Of a stretch of 9,785 nt of DNA, positions 1 through 6,015 are shown one piece after another. Source of the DNA: Sutterella sp. (lineage in GTDB: Bacteria > Pseudomonadota > Gammaproteobacteria > Burkholderiales > Burkholderiaceae_F). Every line of letters starts with the position of its first letter. The first letter of the stretch is position 1. Position numbers and translations under genes: made by a program. The stretch spans positions 1 through 9,785 of the forward strand of contig JAHHRH010000050.1 in the NCBI GenBank assembly GCA_020025915.1. The letters run 5' to 3'. Under the pieces are notes generated by a model. That model ran no database searches. It saw only the letters and a list, made by a program, of their open reading frames with translations, and was not told the origin of the DNA.

Positions 1-46
1 GCGCTCGGGACTTTCACCCATTAGAACGCGCCCATGCTAGGCGCAC
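1..46 (-). mobile_element. 5' end of a group II intron (IIC-like), cut by the window edge
   Basis: Read on the minus strand, this begins with GTGCG, the group II intron 5' consensus (GUGYG). It continues with GCATGGG and then a GGGTGAAAGTCCCGA block. This closely follows, with one or two small indels, the start of domain I of class IIC introns such as the Oceanobacillus iheyensis one as I remember it. GCGCC and GGCGC can pair around a 7-base loop, and GGG/CCC close a second small hairpin, as in that family. The 5' exon is the map terminator, with eight bases (TTTTTTCA) between the stem and the intron. Insertion just behind a terminator stem is the known habit of IIC introns. The reverse transcriptase gene and domains II-VI would lie outside the window, so whether the element is complete or a remnant cannot be seen. 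Confidence 0.72.
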
Positions 47-48
47 TG

Positions 49-83
49 AAAAAAGAGCCGCCTATCCAATGGACAAGCGGCTC
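49..83 (-). terminator. Intrinsic terminator of map
   Basis: On the minus strand a GAGCCGC/GCGGCTC stem extends through six more pairs (two of them G-T) to a three-base loop, and six T residues follow. It sits 17 bases behind the map stop codon. It also forms the 5' exon of the putative group IIC intron. Confidence 0.88.
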
Positions 84-100
84 ATCAATGCGATATGCGT

Positions 101-925
101 TTAGAGGTTTTCAGGTAACTTCCAACCCTTGACGAAGTCTGGCGGTGGGAGCGTACCCTTACTGACTGTCAGTACGTCATAACCCGTTTCTGTGACAAGC
201 ACCATGTGTTCCCACTGAGCAGAGAGTGAACGGTCTCGCGTGACAACGGTCCAACCGTCACCCAACATCGTAACACCGTAGCGACCAGCATTGACCATCG
301 GTTCAATTGTAAAGACCATGCCTGGCTTAAAGACCGGGGTGGGATGATTGATCGGGAAGTGATGAACGTGGGGTTCTTCATGGAAAACACGACCAATGCC
401 GTGACCGCCATAATCACGCACCACAGAGACGCCATTTTGGTCAGCAAAAGCCTGACAGGCCTTGCCAATGTCGTTAAAGGTGCCACCTGGACGGACCGCA
501 TCAATGCCAGCCCACATCGTTTTAAAGGCGAGGTCGCAAAGGCGCTTGCCAGCGATCGTAGGTTTACCAACGACGAACATACGAGATGTGTCACCGTGGT
601 AGCCGTCTTTAATGCTAGTCACGTCAATATTGACAATGTCACCCGCCTTAAGTTTTTTGGGACCAGGAATGCCGTGGCAAACGACATGGTTGACAGAAAT
701 ACACGTCGTTGCAGGATAGGGTGTCATACCTTCGGGCTGGTAGCCGAGGCAGGCAGGAATACACTTTTGAACGTGAACAGTGTAGTCGTAAGCTAATTTG
801 TCTAGTTCGGCCGTCGTGATACCCGGTTTAACAAAAGGCGTCAAATAGTCGAGCAGTTCAGCGGCAAGACGACCGGCGATACGTAAGCCAGCGATGTCTT
901 CAGCAGTTTTAATTGCAATGGCCAT
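101..925 (-). CDS. map: Type I methionine aminopeptidase
   Basis: Cytosolic metalloprotease that removes the initiator methionine from new proteins as they leave the ribosome. The 274-residue product is slightly longer than the E. coli enzyme (264). All five metal ligands of the pita-bread fold are visible: D101, D112, H175 (in GGHGIG), E208 (TIEPM) and E239 (QWEH). The substrate-contact histidines H84 (VCHGIP) and H182 (FHEEP) are also present. I start at the ATG giving MAIAIKTAED, because family homology begins there; the frame stays open 32 codons further upstream, but that part looks non-homologous. No clear Shine-Dalgarno sequence precedes the ATG. The gene is divergent from rpsB, an arrangement seen in many proteobacteria. 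The C-terminal tail after about residue 250 is Pro/Lys-rich and less conserved. Confidence 0.96.
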   Translation of the reverse strand: MAIAIKTAEDIAGLRIAGRLAAELLDYLTPFVKPGITTAELDKLAYDYTVHVQKCIPACLGYQPEGMTPYPATTCISVNHVVCHGIPGPKKLKAGDIVNIDVTSIKDGYHGDTSRMFVVGKPTIAGKRLCDLAFKTMWAGIDAVRPGGTFNDIGKACQAFADQNGVSVVRDYGGHGIGRVFHEEPHVHHFPINHPTPVFKPGMVFTIEPMVNAGRYGVTMLGDGWTVVTRDRSLSAQWEHMVLVTETGYDVLTVSKGTLPPPDFVKGWKLPENL

Positions 926-948
926 GTTGAAGTCAGAAATCCATCGTG

Positions 949-977
949 ATTCAAAAAGAATGGCGAAGTTAATCCAA
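949..977 (-). promoter_or_regulatory. Possible sigma70 promoter of map
   Basis: On the minus strand TTGGAT (972-977) and TTGAAT (949-954) are 17 bases apart, a moderate match to -35 and -10 boxes. Transcription would start about 17 bases ahead of the map ATG. Other weak candidates exist in this AT-rich region. Confidence 0.35.
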
Positions 978-1110
978 ATCCGGACTAACCATCGCTTGTC
1001 TCTGCGATAGTACACCAACAAAGCGATGTGTGCTGAACGTTTGATGGCTTGTTCGTCAAGATGCTTCGCAATAAAAATGAATGATTACTGAAATATTCTG
1101 TCTTTTAGGC

Positions 1111-1139
1111 TTGCGTCACTAGAGTGCTCTGCGTATAAT
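1111..1139 (+). promoter_or_regulatory. Strong sigma70 promoter of rpsB
   Basis: TTGCGT (1111-1116) and a perfect TATAAT (1134-1139) are separated by 17 bases. AT-rich sequence lies upstream. Transcription should start near 1146 and give a leader of about 165 bases before rpsB. Confidence 0.85.
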
Positions 1140-1145
1140 CGAGCG

Positions 1146-1310
1146 CTTTCAGATCTAATGGGTTAAGTCTCATTGGAATTTTCATATGCCCGGTGTACCT
1201 TGGTCGGTCCCGGGTTCAATTAGCGCACGTTTTGCACCGAGGTGCTGTGTCGATTGGTCGATACTCAACGAGCAGAACGTGTCAGACTCTAAACCTTGGA
1301 GAATTAAATC
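1146..1310 (+). promoter_or_regulatory. Folded 5' leader of rpsB, possible S2 autoregulatory site
   Basis: Three hairpins can be drawn. The first pairs AATGGG (1157-1162) with CTCATT (1169-1174). The second pairs CCCGG (1189-1193) with CCGGG (1210-1214), with ACC/GGT inside. The third pairs GCAC (1234-1237) with GTGC (1242-1245) under a weaker CAC/GTG extension. The Shine-Dalgarno GGAG lies at 1298-1301. Feedback control of rpsB by S2 through its leader is established in gammaproteobacteria; applying it here is inference, and I could not match this leader to a known family. Confidence 0.4.
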
Positions 1311-2060
1311 ATGGTCAGCATGCGTGAAATGCTTGAAGCTGGTTGCCATTTCGGTCACCAGACTCGTTTCTGGAACCCGAAGATGGGTCAGTACATCTTT
1401 GGTGCCCGCAACAAGATTCACATCATCAACCTCGAAAAGACTGTTGCCAAGTTCGAAGAAGCTTGCAAGTTTGCCCGTCAGCTTTCCGCTCAGGGCGGCA
1501 AGATCCTCTTCGTTGACGCCAAGCGCGGCGGCCGCGAAATCATCGCTGCTGAAGCTCAGCGCTGCGGTAGCTGCTGGGTTGACCAGCGCTGGCTCGGTGG
1601 TACGCTCACCAACTTCAAGACGGTGCGCGGCACGATCAAGCGTCTCAAGGACATGGAACAGCAGCTCGAAGACGGTACGGCTGCTAACCTCACGAAGAAG
1701 GAAGCGCTTGACTTCCAGCGCAATGTTGAAAAGCTCAACAGATCCATCGGTGGTATCAAGGACATGACGGCTTTGCCGGACGCCTTGTTCATCGTTGACG
1801 TTGGCTATCACAAGATTGCCATCCAGGAAGCCAACAAGCTCGGCATCCCTGTCATCGCTATCGTTGACACGAACCACTCTCCGGCTGGTGTTGATTACGT
1901 TGTTCCGGGTAACGACGACTCCTCTAAGGCTGTCGCTATCTACGCCCGTGGCATCGCTGACGCCATCCTCGCTGGTCGTGCTGACAGCCAGACGGAAATC
2001 GTCGAAGCTGCCGACGAATTCGTCGAAGTGGCTGAAACCGAAGAACAGCCCGCTGCCTAA
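1311..2060 (+). CDS. rpsB: 30S ribosomal protein S2
   Basis: Component of the small ribosomal subunit, bound late at the head-body junction on the solvent side. The 249-residue protein has the family landmarks: GHQTRFWNPKM near residues 15-25, FGARNKIHIINLEKT at 30-44, QRWLGG at 92-97, SIGGIKDM in the middle, VDTNHSP and the PGNDD motif. The C-terminus is acidic and rich in Glu/Ala, as in betaproteobacteria. Two oddities: the near-universal GTKR after KILFV is DAKR here, and there are four cysteines (C12, C52, C85, C88), two of them in a CGSC motif before WVDQRW. The start has GGAG nine bases upstream; a second in-frame ATG three codons on is less likely. Codon use is extreme: every Lys is AAG, every Glu GAA and every Gln CAG, as expected for a very highly expressed gene. 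tsf follows after a 224-base spacer. Confidence 0.98.
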   Translation: MVSMREMLEAGCHFGHQTRFWNPKMGQYIFGARNKIHIINLEKTVAKFEEACKFARQLSAQGGKILFVDAKRGGREIIAAEAQRCGSCWVDQRWLGGTLTNFKTVRGTIKRLKDMEQQLEDGTAANLTKKEALDFQRNVEKLNRSIGGIKDMTALPDALFIVDVGYHKIAIQEANKLGIPVIAIVDTNHSPAGVDYVVPGNDDSSKAVAIYARGIADAILAGRADSQTEIVEAADEFVEVAETEEQPAA

Positions 2061-2113
2061 CTTCGGTTGATGCGGAATTTCTCTCGCCTTGATGGTCAAC
2101 ATCCTTTACAATG

Positions 2114-2177
2114 TCGACCGTTCAGTAGAGAGGAAACCGCTACTCTGTCCAAAAAAGGTCAGTCCTGACGAGGTCGA
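2114..2177 (+). promoter_or_regulatory. Potential branched RNA structure in the rpsB-tsf spacer
   Basis: TCGACC (2114-2119) can pair with GGTCGA (2172-2177), enclosing two hairpins: AGTAG/CTACT (2124-2128 with 2140-2144) and GTCA/TGAC (2158-2161 with 2166-2169). A TACAAT at 2107-2112 resembles a -10 box, but no good -35 box is at the right distance. The element may be part of the read-through control between rpsB and tsf, an mRNA processing signal, or a short RNA ending at the terminator at 2211-2241. I do not recognise a known RNA family. Confidence 0.35.
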
Positions 2178-2210
2178 ACCCTTTCACCCCGTTAGGTATT
2201 GACGGAAGAA

Positions 2211-2241
2211 GGGGGCGACAGTACTGTCACCCCCTTTCTTT
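2211..2241 (+). terminator. Terminator or attenuator between rpsB and tsf
   Basis: GGGGG/CCCCC (2211-2215 with 2230-2234), one C-A mismatch, then GACAG/CTGTC form a long GC-rich hairpin followed by TTTCTTTAATTT. Since tsf has no convincing promoter after it, partial read-through from rpsB is likely, which would lower EF-Ts output relative to S2. Confidence 0.8.
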
Positions 2242-2272
2242 AATTTGAATTCGCAACTTTTATAGAAACTCT

Positions 2273-2277
2273 AGGAG
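2273..2277 (+). promoter_or_regulatory. Ribosome binding site deciding the tsf start
   Basis: AGGAG lies seven bases ahead of the ATG at 2285. A TTG two codons earlier in the same frame would leave only one base of spacing, so the ATG is the real start. Confidence 0.85.
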
Positions 2278-2284
2278 ATTGAAC

Positions 2285-3169
2285 ATGGCTGCTATTACCG
2301 CCGCGATGGTCAAGGAACTGCGCGTCAAGACGGACGCCCCGATGATGGAATGCAAGAAGGCCCTCACGGAAGCTGATGGCGACATGGCCAAGGCCGAAGA
2401 AATCCTTCGCGTGAAGCTCGGCAACAAGGCCTCTAAGGCTGCTGCTCGTATCGCTGCTGAAGGCGTCGTCGCCATTTACCTCTCTGACGATCGTAAGCTT
2501 GGCGCCATCCTCGAAGTCAACTCCGAAACCGACTTCGTTGCCAAGAATCCGGAATTCCTTCAGATGGCTGCTGACGCTGTTCGCCTTGTTGCTGAACAGA
2601 ATCCGGCTGACATCGAAGCGCTTGCTGCTTGCAAGCTCGGTGACACGACGCTCGAAGCCGTTCGTACGGCTCTCGTTGGTAAGATCGGCGAAAACATGAC
2701 GTTCCGTCGTTTCTCCCGTATCGAAGCCAAGGGTGAACTCAACTCCTACGTTCACGGTTCCAAGATCGGTGTGATCGTTGACATGATTGGCGGCACCAAG
2801 GAACTCTCCCACGACGTCGCTATGCACATCGCTGCTTCCAAGCCGAAGGCTCTCGACGAATCTGGTATCGATGCCGCTCAGATCGAATCTGAACGTCGTA
2901 TCGCTATCGAAAAGGCTCGCGAAGCTGGCAAGCCGGAAGCTATGCTCGAACGCATCGCTGAAGGTACGGTTAAGAAGTTCCTCAAGGAAGTGACGCTTGT
3001 TAACCAGCCGTTCGTTAAGGACGACAAGAAGTCCGTTGGTGAACTCGTTAAGGCCGCTGGCGCTCAGATTGCTGGCTACACGCTCTTCGTTGTCGGTGAA
3101 GGCATTGAAAAGCGTGTTGACGACTTCGCCGCTGAAGTTGCCGCTCAGATGGCTGCTGCTCAGCAGTAA
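2285..3169 (+). CDS. tsf: Translation elongation factor Ts
   Basis: Guanine nucleotide exchange factor that releases GDP from EF-Tu so that it can reload with GTP. The 294-residue protein is a little longer than the E. coli one (283), as in other betaproteobacteria. The N-terminal UBA-like domain carries the family signature TDAPMMECKKAL (residues 16-27). The catalytic core motif TDFV, whose Asp-Phe pair reaches into EF-Tu beside the Mg site, is at 82-85 and is followed by AKN. Two core subdomains follow, with DVAMHIAASKP and KFLKEVTLVNQPFVKD as landmarks, and the C-terminus is FFVVGEGIEKR-like (here LFVVGEGIEKR). Lys, Glu and Gln codons are only AAG, GAA and CAG, matching rpsB. The gene follows the rpsB terminator/attenuator and is closed by its own terminator. 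Confidence 0.98.
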   Translation: MAAITAAMVKELRVKTDAPMMECKKALTEADGDMAKAEEILRVKLGNKASKAAARIAAEGVVAIYLSDDRKLGAILEVNSETDFVAKNPEFLQMAADAVRLVAEQNPADIEALAACKLGDTTLEAVRTALVGKIGENMTFRRFSRIEAKGELNSYVHGSKIGVIVDMIGGTKELSHDVAMHIAASKPKALDESGIDAAQIESERRIAIEKAREAGKPEAMLERIAEGTVKKFLKEVTLVNQPFVKDDKKSVGELVKAAGAQIAGYTLFVVGEGIEKRVDDFAAEVAAQMAAAQQ

Positions 3170-3177
3170 TCGAAGCT

Positions 3178-3208
3178 TTTGTGGGTAAACGCTTTCGTTG
3201 ACCACAAA
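3178..3208 (+). other. Hairpin just behind tsf
   Basis: TTTGTGG (3178-3184) pairs perfectly with CCACAAA (3202-3208), and AACG/CGTT (3188-3191 with 3196-3199) pair inside. It precedes the T-tailed terminator by ten bases. It could protect the tsf mRNA 3' end or act as a first pause site; no T run follows it. Confidence 0.5.
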
Positions 3209-3217
3209 GAAAAGATC

Positions 3218-3253
3218 AAGGGATACTCTGTTGAAGGGTGTCCCTTTTTCTTT
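3218..3253 (+). terminator. Intrinsic terminator of tsf
   Basis: AAGGGATAC (3218-3226) and GTGTCCCTT (3238-3246) form a nine-pair stem with one G-T pair, followed by TTTTTCTTT. Confidence 0.87.
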
Positions 3254-3318
3254 AGTGTCACTCGAGAAAATGCGCTCTGTGACAGAAAGTATCTAACCGT
3301 GTGGAAGTTTTCTTATAG

Positions 3319-3348
3319 TTGGCGATTCTAGGGTGATCGTGCTAGCCT
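3319..3348 (+). promoter_or_regulatory. Possible promoter of galU
   Basis: TTGGCG (3319-3324) and TAGCCT (3343-3348) are 18 bases apart, with a TGn extension ahead of the -10 box. A second weak candidate is TTGATG (3376-3381) with TATCTT (3398-3403), 16 bases apart. galU sits between two terminators, so it should have its own promoter in this 170-base stretch. Confidence 0.3.
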
Positions 3349-3429
3349 TATGAACAGTCATTTAATATTCGGCATTTGATGTTTAATCACCAGTGCCTAT
3401 CTTTCTTTTGATTTATGTGTGGTAGTGAC

Positions 3430-4269
3430 ATGAAGCCCGTTCGTAAAGCTGTTTTTCCTGTGAGTGGTTTGGGAACTCGATTCCTTCCGGCGACCAAGGC
3501 CATGCCTAAGGAAATGTTGCCAGTCGTTGATATGCCTTTAATTCAATATGCAGTAGCTGAAGCTGTCGCGGCGGGCATTAAAGAAATGGTGTTTGTGACT
3601 GGGCGTACTAAACGCGCGATTGAAGACCATTTTGATTATTACCCTGAACTTGAGCGTGAACTTGAAGAAAAGGGTAAGGACGATTTGTTAGAGCTAGTTC
3701 GTAATATTGTCCCTGCCGGCGTTAAATGCGTGTATGTTCGTCAGCCTCAACCGCTCGGTTTGGGGCATGCCGTATTGTGTGCTAAGCCAGTGGTCGGTAG
3801 CGAGCCTTTTGCTGTGATTCTGCCCGACGATTTGATTGATGCCGAAAATTCTGGGATTGGACAGTTGACGGCTGTTCGTGAAGCGCAAGGTGGCGGGGCT
3901 GTTATTGCAGTTCAAGATGTTGCGCCAGAAGACACGAATAAGTACGGTATTGTGAGCGTGGACGATCAGGGGTGCCAGACGAGCCAGATGCGCGGGATTA
4001 TTGAAAAGCCTGATCCCAAGGTTGCACCATCTCGTATGGCCGTGATCGGTCGTTATGTCTTTGAGCCCAAAATCTTTGACTATCTTGAAAAGGTCAAACC
4101 TGGCGTTGGTGGTGAGATTCAACTGACGGATGCGATCGCAGCTTCATTGGATCAAATACCGACGTTTGCGCATCGCTTTGAAGGTACACGCTTTGACTGC
4201 GGTAGCAAGCAGGGCTTTATTGACGCGACGGTTCATTTCGCTCGTAAGCGTGGATTCAAGATCAACTAA
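3430..4269 (+). CDS. galU: UTP-glucose-1-phosphate uridylyltransferase
   Basis: Makes UDP-glucose from UTP and glucose-1-phosphate, feeding lipopolysaccharide, exopolysaccharide and osmoregulated glucan synthesis in the cytosol. The 279-residue product has the nucleotidyltransferase signature GLGTRFLPATKAMPKEMLP at 13-31, GLGHAV at 110-115, the metal-binding LPDD at 131-134, IIEKP at 190-194 and GGEIQLTDAI at 227-236, all typical of bacterial GalU. I start at MKPVRKAVFP, where homology begins; an ATG five codons upstream is in frame but has no Shine-Dalgarno sequence. The chosen start has only a weak GGTAG. The gene lies alone between the tsf terminator and its own terminator, interrupting the usual tsf-pyrH order. 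Unlike rpsB and tsf it uses AAA and GAG freely, which fits lower expression. A related nucleotidyltransferase is possible but less likely. Confidence 0.95.
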   Translation: MKPVRKAVFPVSGLGTRFLPATKAMPKEMLPVVDMPLIQYAVAEAVAAGIKEMVFVTGRTKRAIEDHFDYYPELERELEEKGKDDLLELVRNIVPAGVKCVYVRQPQPLGLGHAVLCAKPVVGSEPFAVILPDDLIDAENSGIGQLTAVREAQGGGAVIAVQDVAPEDTNKYGIVSVDDQGCQTSQMRGIIEKPDPKVAPSRMAVIGRYVFEPKIFDYLEKVKPGVGGEIQLTDAIAASLDQIPTFAHRFEGTRFDCGSKQGFIDATVHFARKRGFKIN

Positions 4270-4306
4270 GCTTTAAATGAGTGTACGTTGATGTGAAAAT
4301 ATGAAG

Positions 4307-4347
4307 AGGCAACCAATGAGTTTTCAATGGTTGCCTTTCTCGTCTTT
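4307..4347 (+). terminator. Intrinsic terminator of galU
   Basis: AGGCAACCA (4307-4315) and TGGTTGCCT (4328-4336) pair perfectly. An A-A mismatch and TGA/TCA continue the stem to a four-base loop. TTTCTCGTCTTT follows. Confidence 0.88.
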
Positions 4348-4374
4348 AGGGGAGGAGACTACGATGAGAAATAT

Positions 4375-4404
4375 TTTTCAGAATAAATTGGATTAGCTTA
4401 TAAT
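4375..4404 (+). promoter_or_regulatory. Promoter of pyrH
   Basis: A perfect TATAAT (4399-4404) lies 18 bases behind TTTTCA (4375-4380), a four-of-six match to the -35 consensus. Transcription should start near 4411, about 80 bases ahead of pyrH and past the galU terminator. Confidence 0.65.
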
Positions 4405-4482
4405 TAAGCAATTTTGCCCAGGTCGTATGCAGACATAGACATCATATGGCTTGAGGATAGATGACAACGATAATTTCATTTC

Positions 4483-4486
4483 GGAG
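4483..4486 (+). promoter_or_regulatory. Ribosome binding site deciding the pyrH start
   Basis: GGAG lies seven bases ahead of the ATG at 4494. An in-frame ATG at 4461 also has a GAGG four bases upstream, but the 11 residues it would add are not part of the family. Confidence 0.7.
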
Positions 4487-4493
4487 TGACGAT

Positions 4494-5231
4494 ATGGATC
4501 AGACGGCAGATACGGCACTTAAGCCTGCTTACAAGCGCATTCTTCTCAAGCTTTCTGGCGAAGCCTTGATGGGTGAAGATAGCTTCGGCATCAATCGTAC
4601 TGTGCTTGCTCGCATGGTTGAAGAAGTTAAGAGTGTTGTTGAACTTGGTGTTCAAGTCGGTATCGTTGTTGGTGGTGGCAATATCTTCCGTGGCGTTGCT
4701 TTGGGGGCTACGGGTATGGACCGTGCGACGGGCGACTATATGGGTATGCTCGCTACGGTGATGAATGCCATGGCTCTTCAGGATGCGTGCCGTAATAGCG
4801 GTGTTGAAGCGCGTGTGCAGTCTGCTCTGAATATTGAACAGGTGGCAGAACCCTATATCCGTGGTAAGGCTTTGCGTCATCTTCGTTTGGGGCGTGTGGT
4901 GATCTTTGCTGCAGGTACGGGTAATCCCTTTATGACGACCGATACGACGGCTGCGCTTCGCGGTGCCGAAATCGGTGCTGAAATCGTGATCAAGGCAACG
5001 AAGGTTGATGGAATCTATACGGCTGACCCGAAGAAGGATCCGACGGCAACGATGTTCGACGAAATCACCTTTGATGAAGCCCTGAAGTCTGACCTTAAGG
5101 TAATGGACGCCACCGCTTTTGCCCTTTGCCGTGAACAGGGGCTGCCGATCAAGGTCTTCAATATCAATAAGAAGGGTGCTCTACGTCGCGTTGTGCTCGG
5201 TGAACAAGAAGGTACGCTCGTTCATTCCTAA
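4494..5231 (+). CDS. pyrH: UMP kinase
   Basis: Phosphorylates UMP to UDP with ATP, the first committed step from UMP to UTP and CTP; a hexamer, usually activated by GTP and inhibited by UTP. The 245-residue protein belongs to the amino acid kinase fold and matches E. coli PyrH along its length. Visible landmarks are YKRILLKLSGEAL (13-25, phosphate-binding Lys), GGGN at 60-63, GDYMGMLATVMN at 80-91, GTGNPF at 141-146, KATKVDGIYTADPKKDPTA in the ATP-binding part and LKVMDATAFAL. The N-terminus before KPAYKR is variable in the family, so the start could also be 4461. It is the first gene of the pyrH-frr pair, but a strong terminator separates the two. The product's UDP leads to UTP, which GalU next door consumes. 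Confidence 0.98.
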   Translation: MDQTADTALKPAYKRILLKLSGEALMGEDSFGINRTVLARMVEEVKSVVELGVQVGIVVGGGNIFRGVALGATGMDRATGDYMGMLATVMNAMALQDACRNSGVEARVQSALNIEQVAEPYIRGKALRHLRLGRVVIFAAGTGNPFMTTDTTAALRGAEIGAEIVIKATKVDGIYTADPKKDPTATMFDEITFDEALKSDLKVMDATAFALCREQGLPIKVFNINKKGALRRVVLGEQEGTLVHS

Positions 5232-5259
5232 TTGTTTCGCTACAATATAAGGTAGCCGT

Positions 5260-5306
5260 GAGCCTGCAAGACCTTGATGGCCGGCAGGCTCTTTTCATTT
5301 TTTATT
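5260..5306 (+). terminator. Intrinsic terminator between pyrH and frr
   Basis: GAGCCTGC (5260-5267) and GCAGGCTC (5284-5291) pair perfectly over a 16-base loop, followed by TTTTCATTTTTTATTT. A TACAAT at 5241-5246 just ahead resembles a -10 box but lacks a matching -35 box. Confidence 0.88.
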
Positions 5307-5310
5307 TCAA

Positions 5311-5330
5311 CGTCGGCAAGTGTGCCGATG
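5311..5330 (+). other. Hairpin in the frr leader
   Basis: CGTCGGCA (5311-5318) pairs with TGCCGATG (5323-5330), eight pairs with one G-T, over the tetraloop AGTG. CGTTTTC follows. It stands directly behind the pyrH terminator and could be a second, weaker terminator or a structure in the frr 5' leader. Confidence 0.5.
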
Positions 5331-5372
5331 CGTTTTCTGCCCGTCCACAAGGGACCGTGCGGAAATCCTTTC

Positions 5373-5377
5373 AGGAG
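5373..5377 (+). promoter_or_regulatory. Ribosome binding site deciding the frr start
   Basis: AGGAG lies six bases ahead of the ATG at 5384. The frame is open upstream to 5258, but that part covers the pyrH terminator and is not coding. Confidence 0.88.
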
Positions 5378-5383
5378 CTAAAC

Positions 5384-5944
5384 ATGACTGTTGCTGAAAT
5401 CATCAGCCAGACCCAACATAAGATGGGCCGCACCATCGAAACGCTTCGTGAAGATTTCACGAAGATTCGTACGGGCCGTGCTTCGACGGGTCTTCTTGAC
5501 CACGTGATGGTAGACTATTATGGTTGTCCGACTCCGATCAATCAGGTTGCTCAGGTTGGTGTGGGTGATGCCCGTACGTTGACGGTTCAGCCGTGGGAAA
5601 AGGGTATGATCGCCGTTGTTGAAAAGGCGATTCGTAATTCTGATCTCGGTTTGAATCCTGCGACGAGCGGTGACACGATTCGTGTGCCGTTGCCTCCGCT
5701 GACGGAAGAACGTCGTCGCGAATTGACGAAGGTCGTGAAGGGCTTGGGCGAAGACGCCAAGGTGGCTGTTCGTAATCTCCGTCGTGACGCAAATACGCAT
5801 ATCGAACGTCTTTGCAAGGATAAGGAAATCAGTGAAGACGATCAGCGTCGTGGCGAAACCGAAGTTCAGAAGATTACTGACCGTTATATCGGTGAAGTCG
5901 ACAAGGTCGTCGCTGAAAAAGAAAAGGAAATCATGACGGTCTAA
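5384..5944 (+). CDS. frr: Ribosome recycling factor
   Basis: Splits the post-termination ribosome together with EF-G so that the subunits can be reused; a cytosolic tRNA-shaped protein with a three-helix bundle and a small beta domain. At 186 residues it matches the usual length (185 in E. coli). Landmarks are the helix 1 motif IRTGRAS at 28-34, the domain II segment from about 40 to 105 with QPWEKGM and PLPPLTEERR, and RNLRRDAN at 130-137, which carries the conserved arginines that touch 23S rRNA. The C-terminus ends in a Glu/Lys-rich helix. The gene is flanked by terminators on both sides and I see no convincing promoter in its short leader, so it may depend on read-through from pyrH. Codon use is like that of pyrH and tsf. 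Confidence 0.98.
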   Translation: MTVAEIISQTQHKMGRTIETLREDFTKIRTGRASTGLLDHVMVDYYGCPTPINQVAQVGVGDARTLTVQPWEKGMIAVVEKAIRNSDLGLNPATSGDTIRVPLPPLTEERRRELTKVVKGLGEDAKVAVRNLRRDANTHIERLCKDKEISEDDQRRGETEVQKITDRYIGEVDKVVAEKEKEIMTV

Positions 5945-5965
5945 TTGACGTCAAGAATTCATTGC

Positions 5966-6015
5966 AAAAACCTGCAGACCCCTTGTTGTGTGATCTGCAG
6001 GTTTTTATTGTTTTT
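5966..6015 (+). terminator. Intrinsic terminator of frr
   Basis: AAAAACCTGCAGA (5966-5978) and TCTGCAGGTTTTT (5994-6006) form a perfect 13-pair stem over a 15-base loop. More T residues follow at 6011-6015. The A and T runs make it symmetrical, so it could also work on the minus strand. Confidence 0.92.

Larger units (their letters stand above)
926..1310. other. Divergent map-rpsB intergenic region
   Basis: This 385-base region holds a possible map promoter near the map start, the rpsB promoter at 1111-1139 with AT-rich DNA just upstream (about 1068-1108) that could act as an UP element, and the rpsB leader. A small inverted repeat (ATCGC at 991-995, GCGAT at 1004-1008, with a further GCGAT at 1023-1027) lies in the map-proximal half and may be chance. 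I see no gene here. Confidence 0.7.

Noticed and set aside
926..1021. N-terminal extension of map by 32 codons
   Set aside because: The added residues are not part of the methionine aminopeptidase family and the stretch holds a promoter-like sequence; homology starts at the ATG at 925.
1182..2102. Long open frame antisense to rpsB
   Set aside because: Produced by the strict codon bias of rpsB, which avoids the codons (TTA, CTA, TCA) that give stops on the other strand. The product resembles no protein family I know.
2240..3205. Long open frame antisense to tsf
   Set aside because: Same effect as antisense to rpsB; EF-Ts on the plus strand is unmistakable.
5258..5383. N-terminal extension of frr from a GTG at 5258
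   Set aside because: It would translate the pyrH terminator hairpin. RRF homology and a good AGGAG place the start at 5384.
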